DNA of 64,000 nucleotides from JAVBMU01 sp031551755 (GCA_031551755.1 JAVBNE010000007.1:1-64000), one strand, 5' to 3'; positions 1 through 8,761 are shown, counted from the stretch's first letter. Numbers and translations are program-made. The notes: generated from the sequence alone by a model not told the origin.

Positions 1-51
1 CTGCCCCGCCTTTGACCCGCAGGGCGGCCCCGGGTGGACGCACTGCGGAAG

Positions 52-84
52 GGGGGTGTTGCGGCCGCGGCCGCACCACCCCCT
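52..84 (-). terminator. Hairpin terminator candidate after the Liv-type binding-protein gene
   Basis: A long inverted repeat, GGGGGTG-t-TGCGGCC paired with GGCCGCA-c-CACCCCC, lies just beyond the stop codon of the minus-strand binding-protein gene that ends at 98. The stem is very GC-rich and only a weak T-containing tail follows on the minus strand, as is common for actinobacterial terminators. The remaining bases 1-51 show no gene that I can support. Confidence 0.5.
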
Positions 85-97
85 CGAGGTACCCGTG

Positions 98-1330
98 TCA
101 GTAGGTCTTGACAACCTGGTAGGCCCCGTTCTCCACCTTCAGGACAGCCAGGCCGCCGAGTTCGGTCGACCCGTGGTAATCGGGGGTGAACGTCATGATG
201 GCGTTGACTCCGATGACGTCCTTGGTGTCGTTCTCCAGAGCGTCCCGGATGACATCGCGAGTGGCCTGCACATCAGCCGGATCGGGGGAACCGGCGGCAC
301 GGATCGCGTTGTCGAGCAGGATCGAGCCGTCCCAACCATTCGCGGCGAACTGGCCGGCCTGGTCATTGGTGGCCGCGAATGCCGACACCAGCGCGTTGGT
401 CTGGTCGTACTGCGGGCTGGACTTCTCGACGGACTCCGGCGCGAGCACGACCGAGCCCTGGACGTAGGTGCCGTCGGCGGCGGCCCCGGCGTTCGTGATG
501 TACTCGGCCGATCCAGCTCCCGGGGAGTTGAACAGCACTGGTTTGAAGCCGATCGACTGGGCGCTCTTGGCCACCACGGCATTGGCCGGGTTGACCGCCC
601 ACACCAGCACGGCGTCGGGGTTGCCCCCGGCGAGCTTGGACAGCTGCGCGGTGACGTCGGTGCTCGTGGCGTCGAAGGCCTCGGAACCGGTGACGGTGAC
701 GCCCGTCTTGGCCGCGACCTCCTTGATCCGCGCGGCCGGGTCCTGACCGTAGCCGTCATTGGTGTGCAGCAGCCCCACCTTCGTCCAGCCTTGATCCTTG
801 GCGAACTGCAGCTGGGCGGTGAGGGACTCGCTGGTCCCCGTGTACTGCTTGAAGATGTACGTGGCCTCATCGGCCGGCTCGACGATGCTGCTGGATGAGG
901 CCAACACGATCGTGGGCACCTGCAGTTCCTTGGAGAAGGTACGGAGCGCATTGCCCTCACCACTGGAGCTGGGTCCCAAGACGGCGTGGACGTTCTCCTC
1001 GATCGCGAGCTTGCGGAACTGGTTGACCGCCGTGGCTTCGGCCGAACCGGAGTCCAGCGTGACCAGCTTGACCTTGTGCCCGTCGATGCCGCCCTTGGCG
1101 TTGACCTCGTCGAAGTAGAGCTTGATCGCCTTCTGCTCAGGTTCGCCGAGCGCGGCATAGCTGCCGGTCAGGCCGACGAGGACACCGATGCGATAGTCGT
1201 CGCCTCCCCCGGTCCCACCGCCACCACCTGTTTCGGAGTCGGAGGCACAGGCGGTGACACCCGCGAGCAGGGCAACTGTCGTGAGGGCGACTGCGAGGCG
1301 CCGCCTTGAGCTGTGAGTGACGTTCTTCAT
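98..1330 (-). CDS. Branched-chain amino acid-type ABC transporter substrate-binding lipoprotein
   Basis: This 410-residue protein is a periplasmic-binding-protein type I solute receptor of the LivJ/LivK family. It starts with a basic stretch, a hydrophobic segment and a lipobox ending in VTAC (Cys28), so it is predicted to be lipid-anchored outside the membrane. A Gly/Ser-rich linker follows, then the receptor fold beginning around YRIGVLVGLTGSYAALG. The gene is divergent from the Liv permease and ATPase genes that start at 1542, which makes it the receptor of that importer. The family binds amino acids but also many aromatic and organic acids. The catabolic genes downstream make a non-amino-acid ligand plausible; the actual ligand cannot be read from the sequence. 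Confidence 0.9.
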   Translation of the reverse strand: MKNVTHSSRRRLAVALTTVALLAGVTACASDSETGGGGGTGGGDDYRIGVLVGLTGSYAALGEPEQKAIKLYFDEVNAKGGIDGHKVKLVTLDSGSAEATAVNQFRKLAIEENVHAVLGPSSSGEGNALRTFSKELQVPTIVLASSSSIVEPADEATYIFKQYTGTSESLTAQLQFAKDQGWTKVGLLHTNDGYGQDPAARIKEVAAKTGVTVTGSEAFDATSTDVTAQLSKLAGGNPDAVLVWAVNPANAVVAKSAQSIGFKPVLFNSPGAGSAEYITNAGAAADGTYVQGSVVLAPESVEKSSPQYDQTNALVSAFAATNDQAGQFAANGWDGSILLDNAIRAAGSPDPADVQATRDVIRDALENDTKDVIGVNAIMTFTPDYHGSTELGGLAVLKVENGAYQVVKTY

Positions 1331-1444
1331 TGAAGTCCCTTCCTGGTTTCGGTGGTTGTTCGGCTTGTCGAGGTGAACCAGACGTGCCCCGGACTTCAGC
1401 GCCAGCCGTTGACTTGGCTCCTGCGACCCGTCTACCCTCAGTCA

Positions 1445-1464
1445 AGACGAACGCTAGTTAGTCT
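1445..1464. promoter_or_regulatory. Palindromic operator candidate in the Liv divergent promoter
   Basis: AGACGAACGCTAGTTAGTCT is an imperfect inverted repeat (AGACGAAC against the complement of GTTAGTCT) in the 211 bp between the receptor gene and livH. It shares AGACGAACG and a near match to CGTTCGTTAGT with the palindrome at 6758-6786. The form resembles TetR-family operators. No regulator gene for it is found in this window. Confidence 0.45.
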
Positions 1465-1541
1465 GTCAAGCAAAAGCTGTCACTGTGTCAGAACCGGTCG
1501 ACCGGCACTGGCGCGGACCCGAACGCAAGGAGGCTTCGGAA

Positions 1542-2411
1542 GTGGACGTCGTCATGCAGTTAGTGCTCACTGCCCTCGCATTGGGCGCGCTGTACGGCGC
1601 CATCGGCGTGAGCTATGTGATCGTTCATCGCATCACCGGAATGGTGAACTTCGCGATGGGTGACATCGCCGTCGCAGGCGCCTTCGGGGCCGTCGTGGCT
1701 TCCGCTGTCATGCCACCCCTCCTCGCGATCGGCGTGGGTGCCCTCACGGCCGCGGTGGTCAGCGTCGTGATGTACCACGTCGCTCTCTTCCCGCTGCGGC
1801 GCCAGTCGCTGATGGTGCAGACCATCGTGACCCTGGGATTCGGGATCGTCATCCGCTCAGCACTCCAACTCATCTTCGGGTCCGGTCCACGCCAATTCGA
1901 CCCGATCACCTCCGGGCCGTCGATCTCGGTCCTCGGTGCGAGCATCCCCCGCCAGTCGGTATGGCTGATCGTGATCGCGGTGGTCGCCTATCTTCTCCTG
2001 ACCCGGTTCTTCGACCGTACGCTCACCGGCAAAGCGCTGTCGGCCTTCTCGGTGAACTCCTACGCGGCCGGTGTCGTCGGGATCTCCTTGCCGATCATGG
2101 CAACGATCGCCTTCGCACACTCAGGGGCCATGGCCGGCGGGGTTCTCGCCGCGCAGGTACCCACCTCATTCATCACCGCCGGTGCCGGTCTCGCCCTCGG
2201 CCTCAAGGGTTTCATCGCCGCCATCCTCGGCGGCTTCGACCGGCTGGGCCTGACTCTCGTCGGCGGCTTCCTGATCGCCTTGATCGAAGTCTCGGTGGCG
2301 CGCTACATCTCCGCTGCCCAAGCGCCCACAGTCCTGTTCACCCTGTTGATCGTTCTTCTGATCGTCCGCCCGCAGGGCCTGACCCGAAAGGTGGTGGCCG
2401 AGCGTGTCTGA
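1542..2411 (+). CDS. livH: Branched-chain amino acid-type ABC transporter permease (LivH family)
   Basis: A 289-residue polytopic membrane protein of the LivH permease family, forming one half of the translocation channel of the Liv importer. Family hallmarks are the N-terminal ALALGALYGAIG segment, NFAMGDIAVAGAF in the second helix region, and a run of hydrophobic segments ending in a cytoplasmic RPQGL motif. I chose the GTG at 1542 because AAGGAGG at 1527-1533 is well placed for it; an upstream in-frame GTG at 1485 would add 19 residues that look non-functional. The gene overlaps the next permease/ATPase gene by 8 bases, so the operon is probably translationally coupled. Confidence 0.88.
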   Translation: MDVVMQLVLTALALGALYGAIGVSYVIVHRITGMVNFAMGDIAVAGAFGAVVASAVMPPLLAIGVGALTAAVVSVVMYHVALFPLRRQSLMVQTIVTLGFGIVIRSALQLIFGSGPRQFDPITSGPSISVLGASIPRQSVWLIVIAVVAYLLLTRFFDRTLTGKALSAFSVNSYAAGVVGISLPIMATIAFAHSGAMAGGVLAAQVPTSFITAGAGLALGLKGFIAAILGGFDRLGLTLVGGFLIALIEVSVARYISAAQAPTVLFTLLIVLLIVRPQGLTRKVVAERV

Positions 2412-4350
2412 AAACGTCCGGCTCTTCCCCACGCCGCTGCTGTCCTGGCGGCACCTCGCGGCGGCGGCAGCCTGGATCACCGTCGTCCTCGCCTTCGCCT
2501 TCAGCGCCAACCAGTACTACACGGGCCTCGGTGCATCGATCGGCATCCTCGCGATCCTCGGACTGTCGATGGTGCTCGTCACCGGGTACGCCGGTCAGTT
2601 CTCGCTGGCCGTCGGCGCTTTCTACGGCATCGGTGCCTACGCATCGACCCTACTGACCATCAAGTACGGCTGGATCGGCCTGGCCGCCATCGGTGTCGGT
2701 GTCCTGGTCGCGGCCAGCGTGGGATTCCTACTGGCCCGCCCACTATTCCGGCTCCGCGGCCACTTCCTAGCCATGGCGACCCTCGCGCTCACCGAGGTGT
2801 TCTACCTGCTGGTCAACAACGCGAGTTACACCGGCGGGTCCACCGGGATGGGTCCGGTCGACTCACTGTCGATCTTCGGGTACTCCTTCTCTACCAGCCA
2901 AAGCCACGTGATCTTGAACTGGTCCGTCGTCGGGGTCGTGCTGTGGGGAGCACTGATGCTTCGCAACGGACGCGCCGGACGAGCTCTGCTGGCCATCCGG
3001 GGCAACGAAGCAGCAGCTGCGGCAGCCGGGATCGACATCGCCGCGGCGAAAGCCCGAGTCTTCACGGCGTCTGCGGTCTTTAGCGCGGTCGCCGGCTCGC
3101 TGTACGCGCATGAGCTGCGCTACGTCAATCCGCCACCGTTCGGCCTCGAGGGCACGTTCGACGTGCTGATGATCGCTGTGCTCGGGGGTATGCGCAGCCC
3201 GTGGGGCGCGGTCATCGGCGCGGTGGCCTACGAGTCACTGAACCAACTCATCGAAGGGGTTCTTCCGTCCATCGTCGGCACCGCGGGCGTCGGAGCGGGC
3301 AAGCAGTTGATCATCGGAGTCCTCCTGGTCGTAATCCTGCTCGTGCGTCCTGATGGGATCGCGGGCGCGGCCTCGGCCGGGTGGGCCTGGGTCAAGCGCC
3401 GCGTCCGCGGCCCGCTGAAGGCGACCGAACCCACCGGCACCGAGCCGCCGACGCCCGGGTCCACTTCCGACATGCGTGCGTTGCGGGAACTCGCTGACGC
3501 CGAAGGGATTCACGCGATCGGCGACGAGGTGTTGCGCGCCGAGCATCTGAGCAAACGGTTCGGTGGTGTCACTGCCGTCGACGACGTCGGCCTGACCCTG
3601 CACGCCGGGGAGGTGCTCGCCGTCATCGGACCCAACGGAGCGGGTAAATCGACCCTGGTGAACCTCCTGTCGGGCAACCTGGTCCCGGACACCGGCGAGG
3701 TCTGGGTCGGCGGAACCGAGGTGACCGGCCTGCGAGCGCACCGGGTGGCCCAGCACGGGCTGAGCCGCACGTTCCAGACGCCGTGCCTCTTCGAGGGCAT
3801 GGATGTCGAGGCGACCGTGAAGGTCGGAGCGCACCTGCGCGGTTCGGTCGGCCTCATGCGCTCGGCGGTGCCGACTCTCGGCACGATCAAGGAGGAGCAC
3901 CTGCTCGCCGACGCGACTCGCGAGGTGCTCGCCCAACTCGGGCTTGACGCCTTGGCCGACCGCGACGCCATGACGCTCTCACTCGGACAGCAGAAGCAGA
4001 TCGAGATCGCCCGGGCACTGGTCGCCCGGCCGCGGGTCATCCTCTTCGACGAACCCTGCGCCGGTCTGAACAAGGCGGAGAAGGCATCGCTCATGCAGGC
4101 TCTGCGTGCCCTCGTCCGCGAAGGCATCGCCGTGCTGGTAATCGAACACGACATGGAGTTCGTCATGTCGGTGGCTGACCGGGTCCAGGTGATCAACTTC
4201 GGGGCGACGCTGCGCGTCGGCTCCCCCGCCGAGGTCCAAGCCGACCAGGCCGTCATCGACGCCTACCTCGGCGTCTCCCACGAGACCAACACGAGCGAGG
4301 CACCCGACGAGACGGGCGACCGTGCCGAGAAGGAGAACGTGCAGCGATGA
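2404..4350 (+). CDS. Fused LivM-type permease and LivG-type ATPase of the Liv importer
   Basis: This 648-residue protein joins two normally separate subunits. Residues 1 to about 330 are a LivM-family permease with multiple membrane segments and the typical AMATLALTEVFYLLVNN stretch. After a charged, Pro/Thr-rich linker, residues from about 370 form an ABC ATPase: Walker A GPNGAGKST near residue 410, the signature variant LSLGQQKQIEIA near 525 and Walker B ILFDEPCAGL near 545, ending in the LivG-like C terminus. Fused LivMG proteins are known in actinobacteria. The GTG start overlaps the livH stop by 8 bases, and the stop overlaps the next ATG by 4 bases. Confidence 0.88.
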   Translation: MSENVRLFPTPLLSWRHLAAAAAWITVVLAFAFSANQYYTGLGASIGILAILGLSMVLVTGYAGQFSLAVGAFYGIGAYASTLLTIKYGWIGLAAIGVGVLVAASVGFLLARPLFRLRGHFLAMATLALTEVFYLLVNNASYTGGSTGMGPVDSLSIFGYSFSTSQSHVILNWSVVGVVLWGALMLRNGRAGRALLAIRGNEAAAAAAGIDIAAAKARVFTASAVFSAVAGSLYAHELRYVNPPPFGLEGTFDVLMIAVLGGMRSPWGAVIGAVAYESLNQLIEGVLPSIVGTAGVGAGKQLIIGVLLVVILLVRPDGIAGAASAGWAWVKRRVRGPLKATEPTGTEPPTPGSTSDMRALRELADAEGIHAIGDEVLRAEHLSKRFGGVTAVDDVGLTLHAGEVLAVIGPNGAGKSTLVNLLSGNLVPDTGEVWVGGTEVTGLRAHRVAQHGLSRTFQTPCLFEGMDVEATVKVGAHLRGSVGLMRSAVPTLGTIKEEHLLADATREVLAQLGLDALADRDAMTLSLGQQKQIEIARALVARPRVILFDEPCAGLNKAEKASLMQALRALVREGIAVLVIEHDMEFVMSVADRVQVINFGATLRVGSPAEVQADQAVIDAYLGVSHETNTSEAPDETGDRAEKENVQR

Positions 4351-5123
4351 GCAAAGCCTTGGATGTCGAGAAGGTCGCCCACTCCTACGGTCGCACGAAG
4401 GTACTACGCGGTGTTTCCTTTGATGCCGCACCTGGTGAGATCGTCACGATCATCGGCCCCAACGGCGCGGGGAAGTCGACCCTGCTGAACGTCGTCGCCC
4501 GCACCCTGCGGCTGCGTCAAGGCCGTGTTTCCATGGCGGGAAAGGACACAGGCAGACTCCGACAGAGCCAAGTGGTCGCCGCCGGGCTCGTACTGGTACC
4601 CGAGGGGCGACAGGTGTTCTCCACGCTGTCGGTCGCCGACAACCTGCTTCTCGGTGGCTACACACGCCGCCGGAACAAGGACACCAAGGAGAACCTCGAC
4701 CTCGTCTACTCGATCTTCCCGCGGCTCCATGAACGGCAAGGCCAGCTCGCGGGGACGCTCTCCGGCGGCGAACAGCAGATGCTGGCGATCGGCCGGGCAA
4801 TGATGAGCAGACCGACCGTGATGCTCCTGGACGAACCCAGCCTCGGCTTGGCGCCCCAGATGACTGCCCGGATCATGTCCGTGCTGGGGCAACTCCGGAA
4901 TGAACAGCGGCTGACCATCGTGCTGGTCGAGCAGAATGCGAATGCCGCCCTCGCGCTCGCCGACCGTGGCTACCTGCTGTCCGGCGGCGAAGTCATCCGT
5001 CGTGGAACCGCCACCGAGCTGCGGGCCGACCCCGTGATCCAACACGTCTACCTCGGGGGTACGGCCTCCTCCGAGCCGGTGCAGGGCGCGCTCGGCACAA
5101 CCCTCGAGCACGAGCTTGGCTAG
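4347..5123 (+). CDS. livF: Liv importer ATP-binding protein (LivF family)
   Basis: The second nucleotide-binding subunit of the Liv importer, 258 residues. Walker A GPNGAGKST (about residues 35-43), the signature LSGGEQQMLAIGRA (about 138) and Walker B VMLLDEPSLGLAP (about 158) are intact, as is the switch-region VLVEQNA typical of LivF. It starts at the ATG of an ATGA overlap with the LivM-LivG fusion, so receptor, LivH, LivMG and LivF make a complete importer. A short Gly/Ser-containing tail after residue 240 is variable in the family. Confidence 0.88.
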   Translation: MSKALDVEKVAHSYGRTKVLRGVSFDAAPGEIVTIIGPNGAGKSTLLNVVARTLRLRQGRVSMAGKDTGRLRQSQVVAAGLVLVPEGRQVFSTLSVADNLLLGGYTRRRNKDTKENLDLVYSIFPRLHERQGQLAGTLSGGEQQMLAIGRAMMSRPTVMLLDEPSLGLAPQMTARIMSVLGQLRNEQRLTIVLVEQNANAALALADRGYLLSGGEVIRRGTATELRADPVIQHVYLGGTASSEPVQGALGTTLEHELG

Positions 5124-6180
5124 CGGACCAGCCGCCAACGCCCCACCGGCCCGCCCTGCCAGCCAGGCGCAGGCCGGCGCGTGGGCGGCTCGTCGAATGC
5201 CCGACATCGAGCGCGCCGCCCACGCGACATGGGCGATCCCCGTGCCGTTCCGGGGCAACCCGATCAAGTTCACCTACTCCTACCTCGTCCAAGGCAAAGG
5301 CCAAGCGGTACTGATCGATGCGGGAGCTGCCGACGACGCCGGGCGCCGGGCGTTGCGCAACGCTTTCGACCATATCGGCTTCGACATCCGAACCTTGATG
5401 GGCATCGTCATCACACACTGCCACATCGACCACTGGGCTCTGGCCGATGAGATCGCCGGCCAATCCGGCGCATGGGTGGCGCTGGGCGCAGCGGAGTGGG
5501 CGTGGCTGCAAACCGTGGGCGACGACGAGCGGACGATTCCCGCCATCAGGGTCCGCCTGGAACGCGACTGGGGCGTGCCACCGGAGCGATCCGAACAGAT
5601 CGCCGCCACTGACGACTACGGCGAGTACCGCAGATACCGAACGCCCGACTTCCTCCTCCAACACGGCGAACCGATCCCCCTGCCGGGCCGGGTCCTCACC
5701 ACTGTCGCTACGCCCGGCCACACACCTGGGCATCTGAGCGTCCTCGACGAGGGCCGGCAACTGTTGTTCAGTGGAGATCATGTGCTGCCACGCATCACCC
5801 CGAATGTGTCGCTCAACCCATTCGGAGCGATCGATCCGCTGCGCGAGTATCAGGAATCGCTCGGGTTCCTCGACCATCTCGCAGTCCAGCAGGTACTACC
5901 CGCGCACGAGTACCGCTTCACAGGACTGCGGAGCCGCAATGACGCCATTCGGCGCAGCATCGGCGAGCACCTGGAACGAGTGTCCGCAATCTTTGCCGCC
6001 CAGCCGGATGCGACAGTCTGGCGGGTTGCGGAACTGCTGCCGTGGTCCCGGCGTTGGGCGGACTACGACCCGCTGCAGCAGCGTCTCGCCCTGGGTGAGA
6101 CGGCAGCGTATCTGCGCAACCTCGGAGCACTCCCCGATGCGCTGCCACGGGTCAGGCCCGAAACGCCGGCGTCGCCCTGA
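5116..6180 (+). CDS. Metallo-beta-lactamase-fold hydrolase, last gene of the Liv operon
   Basis: A 354-residue MBL-fold metallohydrolase. The metal-binding motif THCHIDHW gives H101-x-H103-x-D105-H106, followed by a TPGHTPGH segment with the next metal-ligand histidine and FSGDHVLP. The C-terminal third, containing LPAHEYRF and a helical region, resembles glyoxalase-II-like or thioesterase-like members. The TTG at 5116 overlaps the livF stop by 8 bases; the in-frame ATG at 5197 (MPDIERAAH) is an equally reasonable start and removes 27 low-complexity residues. Location in the Liv operon suggests hydrolysis of a thioester, lactone or ester related to the imported compound. The substrate is unknown. 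Confidence 0.75.
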   Translation: MASGPAANAPPARPASQAQAGAWAARRMPDIERAAHATWAIPVPFRGNPIKFTYSYLVQGKGQAVLIDAGAADDAGRRALRNAFDHIGFDIRTLMGIVITHCHIDHWALADEIAGQSGAWVALGAAEWAWLQTVGDDERTIPAIRVRLERDWGVPPERSEQIAATDDYGEYRRYRTPDFLLQHGEPIPLPGRVLTTVATPGHTPGHLSVLDEGRQLLFSGDHVLPRITPNVSLNPFGAIDPLREYQESLGFLDHLAVQQVLPAHEYRFTGLRSRNDAIRRSIGEHLERVSAIFAAQPDATVWRVAELLPWSRRWADYDPLQQRLALGETAAYLRNLGALPDALPRVRPETPASP

Positions 6181-6222
6181 TTCGCCCCTGACCTCACCCC
6201 CGGATCAGGTGCTCCCGGCGGT

Positions 6223-6705
6223 TCAGCTGCTTGACGGAGAACCTTCGGGGCGAAGCGCCACGAGGAAGCTGGAGATGAAGGTCATCACCGTCTCGGCCCG
6301 CTGGTTGGTCACTGCGTACTCCAGGCTCCACAGACCCGCGCCCTCACGGCTGGTGGTCCGGGTTTCGCGAACGGTGGCCGTCGCCCGGATCGTGTCGCCG
6401 ATCAGCACCGGCCGGGTCGCTCGCACGGAATCGAGCCCGAGCCAGGCGATCACATGGGTGAAGCAACCGGTCTGGGTCATCAGCCCGAGGGCGGTGGCGA
6501 GCGTGAACGGTCCATGGGCGATGCGTTGGCCGAACTGTGTCCCGGCCGCGTACTCCGCGTCCAGATGCAGTGCCACCAAGTCGCCTGTCAAACCCGCCCA
6601 GGTCACCAAATGCGCGTCGGTCACCGTCACGCCGGTGGACTGAAGCGTGTCTCCCGGCGCCAGGTCTTCCCAGTAACGTCCGCGGTCGTCGTTGATTGCG
6701 GTCAT
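6223..6705 (-). CDS. MaoC-like hot-dog dehydratase/hydratase
   Basis: A 160-residue single hot-dog protein of the MaoC/enoyl-CoA hydratase type. The opening GRYWEDLAPGDTLQS and the segment LVALHLDAEYA followed by RIAHGPFTLA fit the family's active-site loop, with His as the general base; the usual Asn-Pro of DxNPxH is replaced here. Such proteins hydrate trans-2-enoyl-CoA or act on mesaconyl- or methylmalyl-type CoA esters. It is transcribed divergently from the acyl-CoA carboxylase gene across a promoter region containing a strong palindrome, so it probably belongs to the same regulon. Confidence 0.72.
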   Translation of the reverse strand: MTAINDDRGRYWEDLAPGDTLQSTGVTVTDAHLVTWAGLTGDLVALHLDAEYAAGTQFGQRIAHGPFTLATALGLMTQTGCFTHVIAWLGLDSVRATRPVLIGDTIRATATVRETRTTSREGAGLWSLEYAVTNQRAETVMTFISSFLVALRPEGSPSSS

Positions 6706-6757
6706 GTCATACCTTCGTCCGGCTGGGGGGGGAATCGCTGCTTCGACATGAGTCTAC

Positions 6758-6786
6758 ACTAGACGAACGGACACTCGTTCGTTAGT
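6758..6786. promoter_or_regulatory. TetR-type palindromic operator candidate between the MaoC-like gene and the acyl-CoA carboxylase gene
   Basis: An extended inverted repeat runs through this divergent promoter: the left arm ACTAGACGAACG is matched by the right arm CGTTCGTTAGT, whose complement is ACTAACGAACG, with a short spacer. Its position between two divergent genes and its length fit a TetR-family operator controlling both directions. The half-site AGACGAACG recurs at 1445-1453 in the Liv divergent promoter. Confidence 0.55.
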
Positions 6787-6817
6787 TTGGTGTTCTTGGA
6801 CCACCTGGAGGTCGACG

Positions 6818-8401
6818 ATGACACGTGCTAATAGCGCCGTGCGGCTCGACGAGGAAGCCGCCACCCCCGAGGAAGAGTCTGTCCACGACAAGCTGTCGCA
6901 GGCCTTGTCCCGCGCCCGTCTCGGCGGTTCGGCGAAGAACCGCGAGAAGATCGTCGCGTCCGGCAAACTGCTGGTCCGCGACCGGCTCACGCTGCTCTTC
7001 GACAACGGCGAGTATCTGGAGGACGGCCTGCTCGCCCGGCACACCGATGACCTTCCCGGCGATGCCGTGGTGTGCGCATACGGCAACGTCGACGGCCGCC
7101 AAATCTGCGTGATCGCCAACGACTACTCCGTCAAGGCCGGCACGTGGGGTAACCGGACCTTCGAGAAGATCACCTTCGCCCAGAACACCGCCACCGAGGC
7201 CGGCATCCCCATCGTGTACCTGTTCGACTCGGCCGGCGCGCGAATCGACGAGCAATTCGAAAGCTTCGCCGGACGCCACGCCTGGGGGAACATCTTCTAC
7301 AACCAGGTGCAGATCTCCGGCCGCGTCCCGCAGGTCTGCGCGCTGTTCGGCCCCTCTCCCGCCGGCTCGGCCTATGTCCCCGCGCTCTGCGACCTCACGA
7401 TCATGGTGCGCGGACACGCCACGGCCTACCTGGGCTCCCCCCGGCTGGCCGAGATGGTCACCGGAGAGCGCGTGACGCTCGAGGAGATGGGCGGAGCGGA
7501 GATGCACTGCACCGTCTCGGGACTCGGCGACATGCTCGTCGACGACGACACCGAGGCGATCGACGCCGTTCGCGTCTGGCTGTCCTACCTTCCCCCGGTC
7601 TGGGAGCAGGCGCCGCCGGTCGCTCCCCCGGCCGACCCGCGGCCCGGCCGACCGCTGAGTGAGATCGTGCCTCTGCGCGAGGCCGAGGTCTTCGACATGG
7701 AGGAGTTCGTCGAGTCTCTCGTCGACGAAGCGACGTTCTTCCCCTACAAGGAACTGTTCGCACCGGAGATGCTGACCGGCTTTGCCCGGATCGAAGGGCG
7801 CTCGGTCGGCATCGTCGCCAACCAGCCCAAGCACATGGGCGGCACGATCTTCCCGGACTCCTCGGATAAGGCGGCGCGGTTCATCTGGATCTGCAACGCC
7901 TACAACGTCCCGATCATCTTCCTCGTCGACATCGCCGGGTACATGATCGGCTCCGATGTCGAACGGCAGGGCATCATCCGGCACGGAGCCAAGATGATCT
8001 TCGCCGTCTCGGAGTGCCGGGTCCCCCGCATCACCGTCCTGGTGCGCAAAGCTTACGGCGGCGGGTACCTGGCGATGTCCGGTGCGCCGATGCATCCCGA
8101 CGCGGTGATCGCACTCCCCACCGCACGCCCGGCACTCATGGGCCCGGACGCCGCTGTGAACGGTGTCTATTACAACCAGATCCACGCGATCGAGGACCCG
8201 GAGGAACGGCGAGCCTTCGTGGCCGCCAAACAGGCCGAGTACGCCGAGGGCATCGATGTGTTCAAGATCGCCGACGCCAACGCCGTCGAGGCCGTGGTGC
8301 CGACCGACGACCTGCGTGATGAGCTCGTGCGACGCATCGACCTGTACCGTCGCCGGCCGGCCGTTCCCGTCACCCGCCGCCAAGCCGTCACCCCGGTGTG
8401 A
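6818..8401 (+). CDS. Acyl-CoA carboxylase, carboxyltransferase (beta) subunit
   Basis: A 527-residue biotin-dependent carboxyltransferase of the AccD/PccB/MccB type, which moves CO2 from carboxybiotin to an acyl-CoA. Both crotonase-like halves are present: the N-terminal half with YLFDSAGARIDEQ and FGPSPAGSAYVPALCD, and the C-terminal half with GIVANQP, FLVDIAGYMIG and KAYGGGYLAMSG. These oxyanion-hole and biotin/CoA-binding loops look intact. The ATG follows a good GGAGG. No biotin-carboxylase/BCCP alpha subunit lies in the window, so it must use one encoded elsewhere. The acyl-CoA preferred (propionyl, methylcrotonyl, other) cannot be decided from sequence alone. Confidence 0.85.
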   Translation: MTRANSAVRLDEEAATPEEESVHDKLSQALSRARLGGSAKNREKIVASGKLLVRDRLTLLFDNGEYLEDGLLARHTDDLPGDAVVCAYGNVDGRQICVIANDYSVKAGTWGNRTFEKITFAQNTATEAGIPIVYLFDSAGARIDEQFESFAGRHAWGNIFYNQVQISGRVPQVCALFGPSPAGSAYVPALCDLTIMVRGHATAYLGSPRLAEMVTGERVTLEEMGGAEMHCTVSGLGDMLVDDDTEAIDAVRVWLSYLPPVWEQAPPVAPPADPRPGRPLSEIVPLREAEVFDMEEFVESLVDEATFFPYKELFAPEMLTGFARIEGRSVGIVANQPKHMGGTIFPDSSDKAARFIWICNAYNVPIIFLVDIAGYMIGSDVERQGIIRHGAKMIFAVSECRVPRITVLVRKAYGGGYLAMSGAPMHPDAVIALPTARPALMGPDAAVNGVYYNQIHAIEDPEERRAFVAAKQAEYAEGIDVFKIADANAVEAVVPTDDLRDELVRRIDLYRRRPAVPVTRRQAVTPV

Positions 8402-8404
8402 GCC

Positions 8405-8761
8405 ATGGTCAAGATCATGGCCGTGATCATCCGGCGAGAAAACCTCACCCGCGAGCAGTTCCTGGGGCACTGGAACAACGAGCACCCGGTGTTCGTTTGG
8501 CGCCTTCCCGGACTACGCCGATACCGGCAGAATGTTGCCATCGAGCACCGTAAACAGTGGCCCGCGGACGGGATCGCCGAGCTGTGGTTCGACTCGGTCA
8601 AGGACGTCGCCATCGCCTTCGATTCCCCCGCGGCCGAGAAGCTGTTCCAGCACGAGTCCCAGTTCATCGGAAAGATGGATTGGCTGATCGCCGAAGAGGT
8701 CGAGGTACCGCAGCCGGCCGACTTACAGCCGGAACGACGCAGAGAGAAGAGCGATCGATGA
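8405..8761 (+). CDS. EthD-like dimeric alpha/beta-barrel protein
   Basis: A 118-residue protein of the EthD / stress-responsive alpha-beta barrel type. It shows the family pattern: a first strand IMAVIIRRENLTREQFLGHW, a conserved HW/NNEHP region near residue 20-26, and PGLRRYRQN near residue 38. EthD proteins accompany oxidative degradation systems but mostly have no defined reaction. The gene starts 3 bases after the carboxylase stop and its own stop overlaps the etfB start (ATGA), placing it firmly in the same operon. It may be a small accessory enzyme or isomerase for a CoA-linked or aromatic intermediate; that is inference. Confidence 0.65.
   Translation: MVKIMAVIIRRENLTREQFLGHWNNEHPVFVWRLPGLRRYRQNVAIEHRKQWPADGIAELWFDSVKDVAIAFDSPAAEKLFQHESQFIGKMDWLIAEEVEVPQPADLQPERRREKSDR

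Noticed and set aside
6782..8485. 567-residue minus-strand open frame opposite the acyl-CoA carboxylase gene.
   Set aside because: Residue composition (Asp/Val/His/Arg-rich, no domain) is that of an antisense shadow, while the plus-strand frame has full carboxyltransferase motifs.
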